DNA from: Amycolatopsis sp. MtRt-6
GTDB taxonomy: Bacteria; Actinomycetota; Actinomycetes; Mycobacteriales; Pseudonocardiaceae
Length of the DNA stretch: 64,000 nucleotides
Reading direction: 5' to 3'
NCBI RefSeq assembly: GCF_017308975.1
Contig: NZ_JADWPD010000004.1
Span: 317,901 to 381,900, forward strand
Under the pieces are notes generated by a model. The model was given only the letters and a program-made list of their open reading frames with translations. It searched no databases and was not told where the DNA came from. Positions 1 through 9,200 of this stretch are shown piece after piece. The number at the start of each line of letters is the position of its first letter. The stretch's first letter is position 1. Both the position numbers and the translations under genes were made by a program.

Positions 1-600
1 GGCGGCGGCGACCACCGCGGCCTTCACCGCGGACTCGGCCATGTCCGGCGTCGTGCAGCCGTGCTCGGCCGAAAAGCCGTTGGCGCCGAGGAAAGCGACG
101 TCGACGAGCAGGCCTTCGAGCGCGCGCAGCGTCCAGGCTTCGACCGCGGCGAGCGTCGTCCCGCGGACGCGGCCGCCGAGGATGTGCAGCGTGATGCCCG
201 GGCGGGTGGCGAGGATCGAGGCGACCGGGATCGAGTTGGTGATCACCGTCAGCTCGCGGTCGGCGGGCAGCAGCGTCGCGAGCCTGCTGGTCGTGGTGCC
301 CGCGTCGAGCAGGATCGAGCCGCGGTCGGGCACCAGGTCGAGCGCGGCCCGGGCGATCGCGTCCTTTTCCGCGGCGTTGGTCCGGTCCCGCTGCGCGACC
401 TCGGGTTCGAAGTCGAGCCGCTCGACCGCGACCGCCCCGCCGTAGACGCGGCGGACGACGCCCTGGCGTTCGAGGACGCCGAGGTCCCGGCGGATGGTCT
501 CGGGGGCGACACCGAGTTCGGCGGCGACGTCGCCGACGTCGACGCGGCCGTCTCGTCGTGCGCGCTGCGCCAGGAGCTGATGCCGTTCGGCGGCGTACAT
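1..600 (-). CDS. DeoR-family transcriptional repressor (3' end beyond window)
   Basis: Sugar-responsive DNA-binding regulator. Read from the ATG at 600, the protein starts MYAAERHQLL and has the DeoR winged-helix signature (VAAELGVAPETIRRDLGVLE), followed by the linker RRVYGGAV. The effector domain then begins (ILLDAGTTTSRLA, VITNSIPVA, ILGGRVR, FLGANGFS), a sugar-phosphate isomerase-like fold that usually senses phosphorylated sugars. About 200 of roughly 255 expected residues are present; the rest lies outside the window. It is divergent from PTS enzyme I, and three short direct repeats fill the shared promoter, so control of enzyme I and its own operon is likely. A FruR-like role, with fructose PTS genes to the left, is inferred from the pairing. 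Confidence 0.9.
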   Translation of the reverse strand, partial: MYAAERHQLLAQRARRDGRVDVGDVAAELGVAPETIRRDLGVLERQGVVRRVYGGAVAVERLDFEPEVAQRDRTNAAEKDAIARAALDLVPDRGSILLDAGTTTSRLATLLPADRELTVITNSIPVASILATRPGITLHILGGRVRGTTLAAVEAWTLRALEGLLVDVAFLGANGFSAEHGCTTPDMAESAVKAAVVAAA

Positions 601-661
601 GCCCGTTCCTCTCCGATGTTTGCCCGTTGCCGTTTGATTGTGCCCGTTGTTACCGTACTGT
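600..661 (+). promoter_or_regulatory. Enzyme I promoter with three TGCCCGTT repeats
   Basis: TGCCCGTT occurs at 600-607, 621-628 and 641-648, a spacing of 21 and 20 bp, so all copies face the same side of the helix. A plausible promoter overlaps them: -35 TTGATT (634-639), 16 bp, -10 TACTGT (656-661), leaving a leader of about 36 bases. Direct repeats at helical spacing suit DeoR-family operators. The adjacent DeoR protein is the obvious ligand, by inference only. Confidence 0.5.
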
Positions 662-703
662 CAATCCCCAGTTACGCGATCCCTTGCTTCCGGAGGTCCC
701 GAA

Positions 704-2281
704 ATGCAGTTGTCCGGAGTCGGAGTCAGCCCCGGCCGGGTCGACGGTCCCCGCGTCCTCGTGGCCGCTGACCTGCCGGAACCCGCTTCTTCGCCCGCTC
801 CCGCGGACCTCGCGGCCGAAGCGGGCAAGATCGGGCAGGCGGCCGCTTCAGTGGCGGCCGCGTTGTCCGATCGTGCCCGTTCCGTGTCCGGAGATGCCCG
901 GTCGGTGCTGGAGACGACGGCCGCGATGGCGGCCGACCCGGCGTTGACGGCGTCCGCGGAGAAGCTCGTCCTCGACCGGTCGCTCCCCGCACCGCGGGCC
1001 GTGTGGGAAGCGGCGGACGAGTTCATGACGGCGCTGCGGGCGGCCGGCGGCTACATGGCCGAGCGCGCGCGGGACGTCGCCGACGTCCGGGACCGGATCG
1101 TCGCGGCCCTGCTGGGCGTGGCTCCGCCGGGTGTACCGGACCTGACGTCGCCGAGCGTGCTGGTGGCCCGCGACCTCGCCCCGGCCGACACCGCCGGGCT
1201 CGACCCCGACCTCGTCCTGGCCCTGGTGACGGCGGAAGGCGGCCCGACCAGCCACACCGCGATCCTGGCGCGGGCGCTGGGCATCCCCGCGGTCGTGGCG
1301 TGCGCCGGTGTGCTGGACCTGGACAGCGCGGGGCTGGCGGTCGACGGCTCCGCGGGCACGGTGACGCCGTCCGACGGCACGTTGCGGGCGTCGGCCCGGA
1401 CGTCGCGCCCGACGTGGGACGGCGTGGGCCGCCTCGCCGACGGCCACCGCGTGAAGCTCCTGGCCAACGTCGGCTCCGCCGCGGACGCCACGGCGGCGGC
1501 AGCGGCCGGCGCCGAGGGAATCGGCCTGTTCCGCACCGAGTTCTGTTACCTGTCGGAGGCTTCGGAGCCGACGGAGGCGGAGCAGCGGGTGGCGTACGCG
1601 GCGGTGCTGGCCCCGTTCGCGGGCAAGCCGGTGGTCGTCCGGACGCTGGACGCGGGATCGGACAAGCCGCTGTCGTTCCTCCCGATGGGCGAGGAACCCA
1701 ACCCGGCACTGGGGGTGCGCGGCCTGCGCGTGGCGTTCGACCGCCCGCAGCTGCTGGACCGCCAGCTGGCCGCGATCGCGGCGGCGGCCGCCGACACGGG
1801 CGTGGAGCTGTCGGTGATGGCCCCGATGGTGGCCACGGCGGCGGAAGCGCAGTGGTTCGCGGCGCACGCCCGCGCGGCCGGAATCGCCAGGGTGGGCGTG
1901 ATGATCGAGATCCCGGCGGCGGCGTTGTGCGCGGCCGCGATCCTGGCGGAGGTCGATTTCGTGTCGCTGGGAACGAACGACCTGGCCCAGTACGTGTTCG
2001 CGGCGGACCGCCAGCTGGGCGCGGTGGCGGCACTGAACGCCCCGGACCAGCCGGCGCTGCTGAAGCTGGTGGGCATGGTCGCGGAGGCGGGCGCGGCGGC
2101 GGGAAAGCCGGTGGGCGTGTGCGGCGAAGCGGCGGCGGACCCGGCGTTGGCACCGGTTCTGGTGGGGCTGGGTGTGACGTCGTTGTCGATGAACGCGGTC
2201 GCGCTGGCCGGCGTCGGCGCGGCGCTGCGTTCGTCCGACTTGGCCACCTGCCGCGCGTCAGCTCATGGTCGGATCGCCTAG
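704..2281 (+). CDS. ptsI: PTS enzyme I (phosphoenolpyruvate-protein phosphotransferase)
   Basis: Takes phosphate from phosphoenolpyruvate and passes it to HPr, the first step of the sugar phosphotransferase system, in the cytoplasm. The 525-residue protein has the phosphohistidine motif GGPTSHTAILARALG (His184), the PEP-domain motifs EGIGLFRTEF and LGTNDLAQY, and the C-terminal CGEAAADP with the catalytic cysteine at about 473. It is somewhat shorter than E. coli enzyme I (575). The ATG at 704 follows GGAGG; a longer in-frame start at 638 would lie inside the promoter. HPr and permeases are not in the window. Its last 24 bases overlap the convergent SEFIR gene. Confidence 0.95.
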   Translation: MQLSGVGVSPGRVDGPRVLVAADLPEPASSPAPADLAAEAGKIGQAAASVAAALSDRARSVSGDARSVLETTAAMAADPALTASAEKLVLDRSLPAPRAVWEAADEFMTALRAAGGYMAERARDVADVRDRIVAALLGVAPPGVPDLTSPSVLVARDLAPADTAGLDPDLVLALVTAEGGPTSHTAILARALGIPAVVACAGVLDLDSAGLAVDGSAGTVTPSDGTLRASARTSRPTWDGVGRLADGHRVKLLANVGSAADATAAAAAGAEGIGLFRTEFCYLSEASEPTEAEQRVAYAAVLAPFAGKPVVVRTLDAGSDKPLSFLPMGEEPNPALGVRGLRVAFDRPQLLDRQLAAIAAAAADTGVELSVMAPMVATAAEAQWFAAHARAAGIARVGVMIEIPAAALCAAAILAEVDFVSLGTNDLAQYVFAADRQLGAVAALNAPDQPALLKLVGMVAEAGAAAGKPVGVCGEAAADPALAPVLVGLGVTSLSMNAVALAGVGAALRSSDLATCRASAHGRIA

Positions 2282-3232
2282 CCCGAGTTCGGGTGGCCGC
2301 CCGCCCCGCCGGGTGACGACGACCGCCGCGGACCCGAACGGCGACGCCGGCGCCCCCGGCCGGGACAGCTCGAGGCGCAGCAGGCGGGCACCCGTCACGT
2401 CGAGGTCGATGGCGGCCGGTTTCCCGGCGGCCACGTCGTGTTCGGACCGCGGGGTGCCGTCGAGCACCACCCGCACCCGGCCGACCTGGAACGGGTCGGT
2501 GGCGTCGTCGAGCACCCCGGCGACGGTGGTGAACCGCCGGTAGCTGCCCCCGAGGTCCAGTTCGACGAACCCCGGGCCGGCGGCCGGCGGCGAACCCGGC
2601 CGCAGGACGATGCTCTGCTCGTAGTGCACGCCGTCGATGTCCGCGGCGCCGCGTTTCACCCCGTTGCTCGCACACAGCCACGGCAGATCACCCGCGGGCA
2701 CCCGCTGCTCCTCGCGGACGCCGCCGAGCCACTTCCCGCGCCGGGGCATCGGGTACGGGCCCTGCCCGGTGATCGCGGCGACGAGGTCGGCGACGCCGGC
2801 TTCGGTGAACTCCTCGACGTGGTACCGCGTCGTCGAGTGGGCATTGAGGAAAACCGGGATCTCGTCGACCGAGCGGCCGGGCAGGACGACCGGCAGCACC
2901 TGTTCGGTCGCCCGGCGCAGGTTCCGGGTCAGATAGTCCCGGAGGATCGCCGCTTCGAACTGGGCGCCCCGCCCCTCGTGGGGTAGCGCGGTGCCGTCGG
3001 CGCGGCGTTTGTAGTCGGGGGAGGCGATGGCCAGGATGAAGTCCGCCTTCTCCAGGTTCTCGGTCGCCCACAGCGACCAGTCCCGGCGCGTGTTGTCGTA
3101 CCACGCGTCCAGGTGCACGTCCAATCCGATGCCGGCGCGGAGGAACGACGCGAAGCTGTGCACGAGTTCTTTGTGTGCCGGGGTGTCGTGCGAGTAGGTG
3201 ACGAACACCCGGGGCGCGGCACGGTCGGGCAT
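2258..3232 (-). CDS. SEFIR-domain protein with NPCBM-like C-terminal domain
   Basis: A 324-residue protein. Residues about 1-150 look like a SEFIR domain, the TIR relative shared with IL-17 receptors: VFVTYSHDTPAHKELV, then LDVHLDAWYDN, ADFILAIASPDYKRR and a conserved E in GAQFEAAIL. Residues about 185-310 (DLPWLCASNG, DIDGVHYEQSIVL, VELDLGGSYRRFTTVAGVLDD, VRVVLDG, IDLDVTGARLLRLEL) resemble the NPCBM/NEW2 putative carbohydrate-binding module. No signal peptide is visible, so it is probably cytoplasmic. The ATG at 3232 follows AAGGGG; the 24-residue upstream extension looks like leader. It is divergent from the TIR operon and may be part of the same system. The SEFIR call is firm; the tail is a similarity judgement. 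Confidence 0.8.
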   Translation of the reverse strand: MPDRAAPRVFVTYSHDTPAHKELVHSFASFLRAGIGLDVHLDAWYDNTRRDWSLWATENLEKADFILAIASPDYKRRADGTALPHEGRGAQFEAAILRDYLTRNLRRATEQVLPVVLPGRSVDEIPVFLNAHSTTRYHVEEFTEAGVADLVAAITGQGPYPMPRRGKWLGGVREEQRVPAGDLPWLCASNGVKRGAADIDGVHYEQSIVLRPGSPPAAGPGFVELDLGGSYRRFTTVAGVLDDATDPFQVGRVRVVLDGTPRSEHDVAAGKPAAIDLDVTGARLLRLELSRPGAPASPFGSAAVVVTRRGGRPPELGLGDPTMS

Positions 3233-3404
3233 TGGCGCCCCTTCGCGTCGAGTCGGTGAATCACCGATCCTGCTGATCGGCCATTCGGAATGTTGCCCTG
3301 TCATCTATCCGTCGAATCCGTGTTTGTCAAGCTTTTCGGGCGACTGAGTCGAATTGGTCACCGGCGACCAGATACTGGCATGCTTCTGTCCAGTTTTCCG
3401 CCTT

Positions 3405-3432
3405 TTTTCGTCGTGCGCGCCCGGCCTAGGAT
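3405..3432 (+). promoter_or_regulatory. Possible promoter of the TIR operon
   Basis: A good actinobacterial -10 hexamer, TAGGAT, lies at 3427-3432 with a weak T-rich -35 (TTTTCG, 3405-3410) 16 bp upstream. It would start transcription near 3438, about 38 bases before the GTG at 3476. This placement argues against the long N-terminal extension from 3290. The rest of the 243-bp divergent gap (3233-3475) shows only a weak TGGTC/GACCA inverted repeat near 3354-3369. Confidence 0.35.
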
Positions 3433-3475
3433 GGGCCGTTGCCTGGTGGGGAGCGGCGAAGGAGCGAAGGCACGC

Positions 3476-4045
3476 GTGTACGAGTACGACGTGTTCATCA
3501 GCTACCAGCGCGCCGGCCGCGACATTTCGGCGTGGGTGAAGAACCATTTCCACCCCCGGCTGGCCGAAGTGCTCGACAACAACTTCTACCGGGACGTCCG
3601 TATTTTCTGCGACGACCAGGTCCGCACCGGCGCGACCTGGGCGGGGGAGGTGCGCACGGCGCTGCTGCGCACCCGGGTGCTGGTACCGGTGTGCTCGCCG
3701 AAGTACTTCCGGGACGAATGGTGCCTGGCGGAGTGGCATTCCATGGCGAAGCGGGAGGCCCTGACCACGCGCACCCGGCCGTTGATCTACCCGGTGATCT
3801 ACTGCGACTCCCGGCACTTCCCCGACTGGGCGCACGCGCGGAGTCCACGTGACCTGCATCGGTGGAACCACCCCTTCGAGCACTTCCAGGCCGCGCCGGC
3901 GTACCTGGAGTTCAACCACAAGATCGCGGAGATCGCCAAGGAGCTGGAGGAGCTCATCGAACGAGCGCCGGAGTGGCAGGCGGACTGGCCGGTGCACACG
4001 CCGGATCCCGAGCCGCCGTCGCCGGCGCGGATACCGAGGTTCTGA
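3476..4045 (+). CDS. TIR-domain protein, predicted NADase effector
   Basis: First gene of a four-gene operon. The 189-residue protein opens with the TIR strand-A motif YDVFISYQRAGRDISAW and has VRIFCDDQVRTG (BB-loop region) and VLVPVCSPKYF followed by EWCLAEW. The glutamate there (E86) matches the catalytic Glu of NAD-cleaving TIR domains. The C-terminal part is helical (EFNHKIAEIAKELEELIE) and ends in a Pro-rich tail. The GTG at 3476 is chosen because GAAGG lies just upstream and strand A begins immediately; an ORF open from 3290 would add unrelated residues. The ATPase gene follows after 3 bases. NAD cleavage is inferred from the family; a signalling or scaffold TIR is also possible. Confidence 0.85.
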   Translation: MYEYDVFISYQRAGRDISAWVKNHFHPRLAEVLDNNFYRDVRIFCDDQVRTGATWAGEVRTALLRTRVLVPVCSPKYFRDEWCLAEWHSMAKREALTTRTRPLIYPVIYCDSRHFPDWAHARSPRDLHRWNHPFEHFQAAPAYLEFNHKIAEIAKELEELIERAPEWQADWPVHTPDPEPPSPARIPRF

Positions 4046-4048
4046 TCG

Positions 4049-5656
4049 ATGCCGGGGTCGGTGTTCACCTTCTACTCGTACAAGGGCGGGGTCGGCCGCA
4101 GCTTCACGCTCGCCAACATCGCCGTGCTGCTCGCCCGCTGGGGTCACCGCGTCCTCTGCCTGGACTGGGATCTGGAAGCGCCCGGCCTTGGCGACTACTT
4201 CCGGCCGCAGCTGCCGAGCGGGCCGCGTGGCGGAGTGGTCGACCTCGTCGCCGACTTCCGGGAAGGCCGGTTCGCCCCGGAATCCCACGTGTTGCGGCTG
4301 CGGAAGGCCGGCGCGCTCGACTTCATCGCTGCCGGGCGCGAGGAGGAAGACTACGTCGGGCAGGTCCAGGCGATCGACTGGGAAGGCCTGTACGAGGAGG
4401 GGTTCGGCGAATACCTCGAAAAGTGCCGCGAGCAGTGGACGAGCGACTACGACTTCGTGCTCATCGACAGCCGCACGGGCATTTCCGACATCGGTGGCAT
4501 CTGCACGGCACACCTGCCGGACCACCTCGTCCTGCTGTTCACCGCGAACCGGCAGAGCATCCTCGGCGCGGTGGACGCCGCGCGCCGCGCCGACGCGGCG
4601 CGCAACCGCCTGCCGTTCGACCGCTCGCGGCTCACCGTACTGCCGGTCCTGTCGAGGTTCGACAGCCGGGAGGAGTACGGCCGGTCGGAGGCGTGGCGCA
4701 AGACCGTCGTCGCGGAGACCGCCGAGCTGTACGGGGCTTGGCTCGACCAGGGCGTCGCGCCGGAGACGATGTCCCGCCACCTGACGCTGCCGTACGTCTC
4801 GTACTGGAGTTTCGGCGAGCAGTTGCCGGTGCTGTCGGAGAAGACGCCGAGCGCGGACCAGATCGGCTTCGCGCTCGAGACGGTCGCGGCGGTGATCGCC
4901 TACCGCCTCGATCGCACGGACCTGCTGGCGGAGAACCGCGACGCCTACGTGGCGGCGGTGCGCGCGAGCCACCGGAAGTTCAAGCACGAACTGCGGGTGA
5001 GCATCCCGCGGTCGTTCGTCCAGCCGGCCGGCGAGCTGCTCGCGGAACTGGGGAAGCTGGGCGTCCGGGCCGTGAAGTCGCTGTCGGGTGACCAGTCGCT
5101 GCTGGAGCGGGCCGAGGACGACGCCCGGCACCTGTGCCTGATCGTCGACGGCAAGGTGAGCCGCTGGCAGCAGGCCGAGGTCGAGCTCTTCCTGCAGCGG
5201 TCGTTCGGCCAGGACCGCCGGGTGATCCCGATCCTGACCCCGGGCACGGAGGCGGCCGGGCTCCCGGGGTACGTCGGCAACCTCCGCTACCTGCGTCTCG
5301 GCGCCCGCGGTCCGGCCGGCGTGGCTCAGGACCTGGTCGCCCGGCTGAAGGGCGGTACCTCGCCGGCCGCCCCCGATGCCGATCTTCCCGCACTGCTCGC
5401 CCGGGTCCGCGCATCTCGGCTGCGCCCGTCTCGGTGGGACCTGGTCGGCGAGCTGCTGACGGACCTCCAGGCGGCCGTCGAAGCGGGCGACGACCTCCGC
5501 ACGAACGAGCTGGCGGCGGAGCTGGCGGTGGCGGTGAAACCCCGTAGCCCGAACGGCGACGGCCACCACGCGGCCGTCCCGGAGACCCGCCGGTCGATCG
5601 ATCGGCTCCTGCGCACCCTCACCACGAAGCCGAACCACCGGAAGGACCTCGGATGA
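4049..5656 (+). CDS. KGGVGR-motif MinD/ParA-like ATPase with TIR-like C-terminal domain
   Basis: A 535-residue protein. Residues 1-250 are a SIMIBI ATPase: a deviant Walker A YKGGVGRS (residues 11-18) in which the usual GK[ST] lysine is Arg while the first signature Lys is kept, then CLDWDLEAPGLGDYF and the Walker B region FVLIDSRTGISDIGG (about 133-148). Residues about 310-435 look like a divergent TIR domain: LLERAEDDARHLCLIVDGKVSRWQ, then a Glu (AEVELFLQRSF), VIPILTPG and LRYLRL. Strand A lacks the usual FISY. The remaining tail is helical. The gene starts 3 bases after the TIR gene and overlaps the next gene by ATGA. It is probably a nucleotide-dependent switch or sensor; this role is inferred. 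Confidence 0.8.
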   Translation: MPGSVFTFYSYKGGVGRSFTLANIAVLLARWGHRVLCLDWDLEAPGLGDYFRPQLPSGPRGGVVDLVADFREGRFAPESHVLRLRKAGALDFIAAGREEEDYVGQVQAIDWEGLYEEGFGEYLEKCREQWTSDYDFVLIDSRTGISDIGGICTAHLPDHLVLLFTANRQSILGAVDAARRADAARNRLPFDRSRLTVLPVLSRFDSREEYGRSEAWRKTVVAETAELYGAWLDQGVAPETMSRHLTLPYVSYWSFGEQLPVLSEKTPSADQIGFALETVAAVIAYRLDRTDLLAENRDAYVAAVRASHRKFKHELRVSIPRSFVQPAGELLAELGKLGVRAVKSLSGDQSLLERAEDDARHLCLIVDGKVSRWQQAEVELFLQRSFGQDRRVIPILTPGTEAAGLPGYVGNLRYLRLGARGPAGVAQDLVARLKGGTSPAAPDADLPALLARVRASRLRPSRWDLVGELLTDLQAAVEAGDDLRTNELAAELAVAVKPRSPNGDGHHAAVPETRRSIDRLLRTLTTKPNHRKDLG

Positions 5657-6297
5657 CCGACCGCTTGGGCCACAAACAGACCGCGGCGATGTTCACGCTG
5701 ATGGTGCTGGGCCGCGAAGTGCCCAACCAGGAGCTGGCAGAGCTGGTCGGCTTCACCCTCACCGGCACCGAACGAACAGGGCTGAACAAGCTCGGCTACG
5801 TGGACAGCGAGCGGACCGGGCCGAAGCGGAGCTACGTCCACCAGCTGAGCGACAGCGGCTGGGCCTGGTGCGAGAAGGAGCTGGTGGCGGGCGGACCGCC
5901 CCCGCAACGCGGCCAGAGCCCGCTGGCGACGGCGCTGTACGTGCTGCTCGGCGGACTGGACGGCTACCTCCGGCGGGAGAACAAGCGGCTGTTCCACGTC
6001 TTCGGCCCGGGGCAGAGCGCGAACGGAAGCCAGCCGGGCGACCTGGAAGAACGCATCCGGGTCGCCTACCGCGAACTCGTGAAGGAGCCGCGCGGCTGGG
6101 TCGGGCTGGTCGACCTGCGGCCGAAGCTCGGCGCGCCGGCCTCGGAAGTCGATGCGGTGCTCAAGGAACTGAGCCGCGCCGGGAAGGTCCACCTGGTGCC
6201 GGAGGACAACCGCAAGGCCCTCACCGCCGCCGACCACGAAGCGGCGATCCGCGTCGGCGGTGAGGACAACCACTTCGTCTCGTTCGAGGCGCTGTGA
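5653..6297 (+). CDS. Two-winged-helix protein of the TIR/HerA operon
   Basis: A 214-residue protein of unknown function. Residues about 8-75 look like a winged helix (QELAELVGFTLTGTERTGLNKLGYVDSER, then SYVHQLSDSGWAW as the wing). Residues about 128-205 look like a second (RIRVAYRELVKEPRGWVGLVDLRPKLGAPASEVDAVLKELSRAGKVHLVPED). The middle contains GQSPLATALYVLLGGLDGYLRREN. No catalytic motif is visible. It is coupled to both neighbours, by ATGA to the ATPase before it and TGATG to the ATPase after it, so it is made in step with them. A DNA- or protein-binding adaptor is a reasonable guess from the fold. I do not recognise a named family. Confidence 0.7.
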   Translation: MTDRLGHKQTAAMFTLMVLGREVPNQELAELVGFTLTGTERTGLNKLGYVDSERTGPKRSYVHQLSDSGWAWCEKELVAGGPPPQRGQSPLATALYVLLGGLDGYLRRENKRLFHVFGPGQSANGSQPGDLEERIRVAYRELVKEPRGWVGLVDLRPKLGAPASEVDAVLKELSRAGKVHLVPEDNRKALTAADHEAAIRVGGEDNHFVSFEAL

Positions 6298-9200
6298 TGG
6301 ACGAGCTCAAGGCACTCGCGACGCTGAGCTTCGACTGGGCGGACACTCCCGACCACGTCTGGCGGGATTCGCCCTACCACGTGGACGGTCTGCACTCCGA
6401 GTCGCTCGCCGCCCTCGACACGGGCATCCGCGACGCCGTGGCCAGTGACGGGCCCAGCCCGATCGGGCTGGTCATGCGGGGACAGAAAGGCGTCGGCAAG
6501 ACCCATCTGCTCGGTCTCGTCCGGCGCCAGGTTCACCGCGCACGGGGGTACTTCTTCCTCGACGACGTCACCGCGGCCGAGGCGTTCTGGGAGAACACGG
6601 CCGAGGCTTTGCGCCGCGGGCTGGCCCGCCCGGATGACTCGGGCGAGTCGCAGCTGAGGAGGTTCCTGCTGCGCGTGTGCCTGCGGGCCCACGTCGACGC
6701 CGACGTCGAGGCGAGGATCCGGCGTGGCCGCGGGCTGACTCCCGCCGACGTGGAGGCCTTCGTCGACGGGATCGGGTCGCTCAGCGAAGTGGTCGCCGAC
6801 GAATGCGGGGACACCGCGCGGGCTCTCGTGCTCATCGCCAGCCGGGACCGGGGCACCAAGTACATCGGCGAGGACTACCTGGACGGTGACACCGAGCTGA
6901 CCTCCGAAGCCCGCCAGTGGAACATCTACTCGCGGCCGAAACCGTCACGCGTCCTCGTCCAGGAGATCACGCGGCTGCTCGCGCTCACCGGGCCGGTCGT
7001 GATCGCCGTCGACCAGCTCGACACGCTCGTCGCGCGGTCCAAACAGGCCATGGGTAAAGACATCGGGGAGGACCTGCTCGTGGCGCAGATCGCCGACGGG
7101 CTCATGGGCTTGCGCGAAGCCACCCACAAGACCCTCACCGTGCTGGCCTGCCTGCCGTCCACGTGGGAACAGATCAAGTCGAAGGCGGCGGGCACTGTTC
7201 CCGATCGCTTCCGGGAAACGGTGACGCTGGGCCGGATCACCGATGCCGCGCTCGGCCGGGCCCTGGTGGAGAAGCGGCTCGGGGTGGCCTACGAATCGAT
7301 GGGCTTCACCCCTCCGCACCCGACCTGGCCCGTGGCGCCCGTGGCGTTCGAGGGTCCTTGGGAACAATGGACTCCGCGCGAGCTGCTCAAGCGCATCGGT
7401 GCCCACATCGACGGGTGCCTGCGGGCCGGCCAGGTCAGGGAGCTCACCTCCTTCGACGAAAAGGCTCCGGTGCCGGTCGCGCCCGCGCGGACCGAGGTGG
7501 AGAACGACCGGTTCACCGAACTCGACGCCGAGTTCGAGAAGCTGCAGGCGGAAGCCGATCCCGGGAAGCTGCTCGGTGAGCCGATCGTGGACCGGGTGAT
7601 GCCGGGTCTGTTCTCCGCCGCCTTGCGGTGCTGGGTCACCGAGGTCGGCGATGATGACATGGAATGGTCGTGCGAGCGCCAGAACGGGCTGAGCGAAGTG
7701 CACGCCTGGCTGACCCGGACCCTCGATGAAACCGCCGACCTGCAGGAGCACTGGATCTTCCGTGCGATCGCCGCCCGAGATCCGCGCGCCGCGCTCAGCC
7801 GGTTCCGCAAGGCGCGGTCCGCCGCCGGGCAGCGGCCGGGTGTGGACAACCGGCATCTCGTCATCCTGCGGGACGCTTGGGGCCGTGGGGCCAAGACCCG
7901 GGAAGAGGTCGAGAAGTTCACGGCCGCGGGTGGCCGGACGATCCGGCTTTCGGATGCCGACGTGCGGACCTTCTGGGCGTTGCAGAAGATGCTCGCCAAC
8001 GGTGGCCGCGAGCTGCACGAGTGGCTGATCGACCGGCGGCCCGCCAGCCGGTCGGATCTCCTGTCGGCCGTTCTCCCCGAAAGGCCGTCCGGGAAACCGG
8101 CCGACCAGCCCACCGAAGCCACGCACCCGCCGCCCGCCGAGGGGGAAATCACCCTCGGCTCCGTCGTCGGCTCTGGCGAGCCCGTGCGGATCGAACTCTC
8201 CGCCCTGCGCAAGCACGCCGCCGTCTTTGCCGGGTCCGGTTCCGGGAAGACCGTTCTGCTCCGGCGGATCGTCGAAGAATGTGCCCTGCAAGGCGTGTCC
8301 GCCATCGTCCTGGATCCCAACAACGACCTCGCGCGGCTCGGGGACGCCTGGCCCGAACCACCCGGTGGCTGGACGAACGGGGACGCCGAGCTGGCCAAGC
8401 AGTACCTCGCCGAGACCGACGTCGTCGTCTGGACTCCCGGGCGGGCCACCGGGCGGCCGCTCGCCTTCCGGCCGCTTCCCGACTTCGCCGGGGTGCTCGA
8501 CGACACCGATGAGTTCACCGCCGCCGTCGAGGTTGCCGTGGCGACGCTTGCCCCTCAGGTGCGGCTCACCGGGACCACCGCCAAGGCCAACATCGGGCTC
8601 GCCGTGCTGCGCCAGGCCGTCGTCCACCACGCGCGGACCGGGTCCCGGAGCCTGCCCGACCTCGTCGAGCTCATGTCCGACCTGCCCGAGGACGTCAGCA
8701 ACCTCAACGACGCCAAGCGGATCGCCGCCGATCTCGCCGAGGTTCTCAAGGCCGCGATGGTCAACGATCCGCTCTTCGCCGGCGGTGGCGAGCCCGTCGA
8801 TCCCGGCGCGTTGCTCACCCCGGCCGGCGGGAAACGGGCGCGTGTCTCCGTGATCAGCTTCGTCGGGCTGCCCGCCGAAGAACAGCGGCAGAACTTCGTC
8901 AACCAGCTGCAGATGGAGCTGTTCGCCTGGATCAAGCGCCACCCGGCGGGTGACCGGCCGCTGGGCGCCTTGTTCGTCATGGACGAAGCCCAGACGCTGG
9001 CGGCGTCGGGCAGCCTCACCGCGAGCACGCGCAGCACGATCGTGCTCGCTTCCCAGGCCCGCAAGTACGGTCTCGGCCTGCTGTTCGCCACGCAGGCACC
9101 CAAGGGCCTGCACAACCAGGTGGTCGGCAACGCGATGACGCAGTTCTTCGGCCGGCTCAACAGCCCGGCCCAGATCGCCGCGGCCAACGAGCTGGCCCGC

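Noticed and set aside
1003..2681. Long Arg/Gly/Pro-rich frames overlapping ptsI on both strands
   Set aside because: They are frame shadows of high-GC coding DNA; residue content is Arg/Gly/Pro-dominated and the real enzyme I motifs occupy the other frame.
3290..3475. N-terminal extension of the TIR protein from the first in-frame start
   Set aside because: The TIR strand A begins at GTG 3476 with a ribosome site just upstream, and a -10-like TAGGAT at 3427 lies inside the extension.
3476..5656. FxSxx-COOH peptide system (TIR-like FxsC, P-loop/TPR FxsT)
   Set aside because: The TIR plus KGGVGR pair resembles that context, but no radical SAM FxsB, no FxSxx-ending peptide and no TPR array are present.
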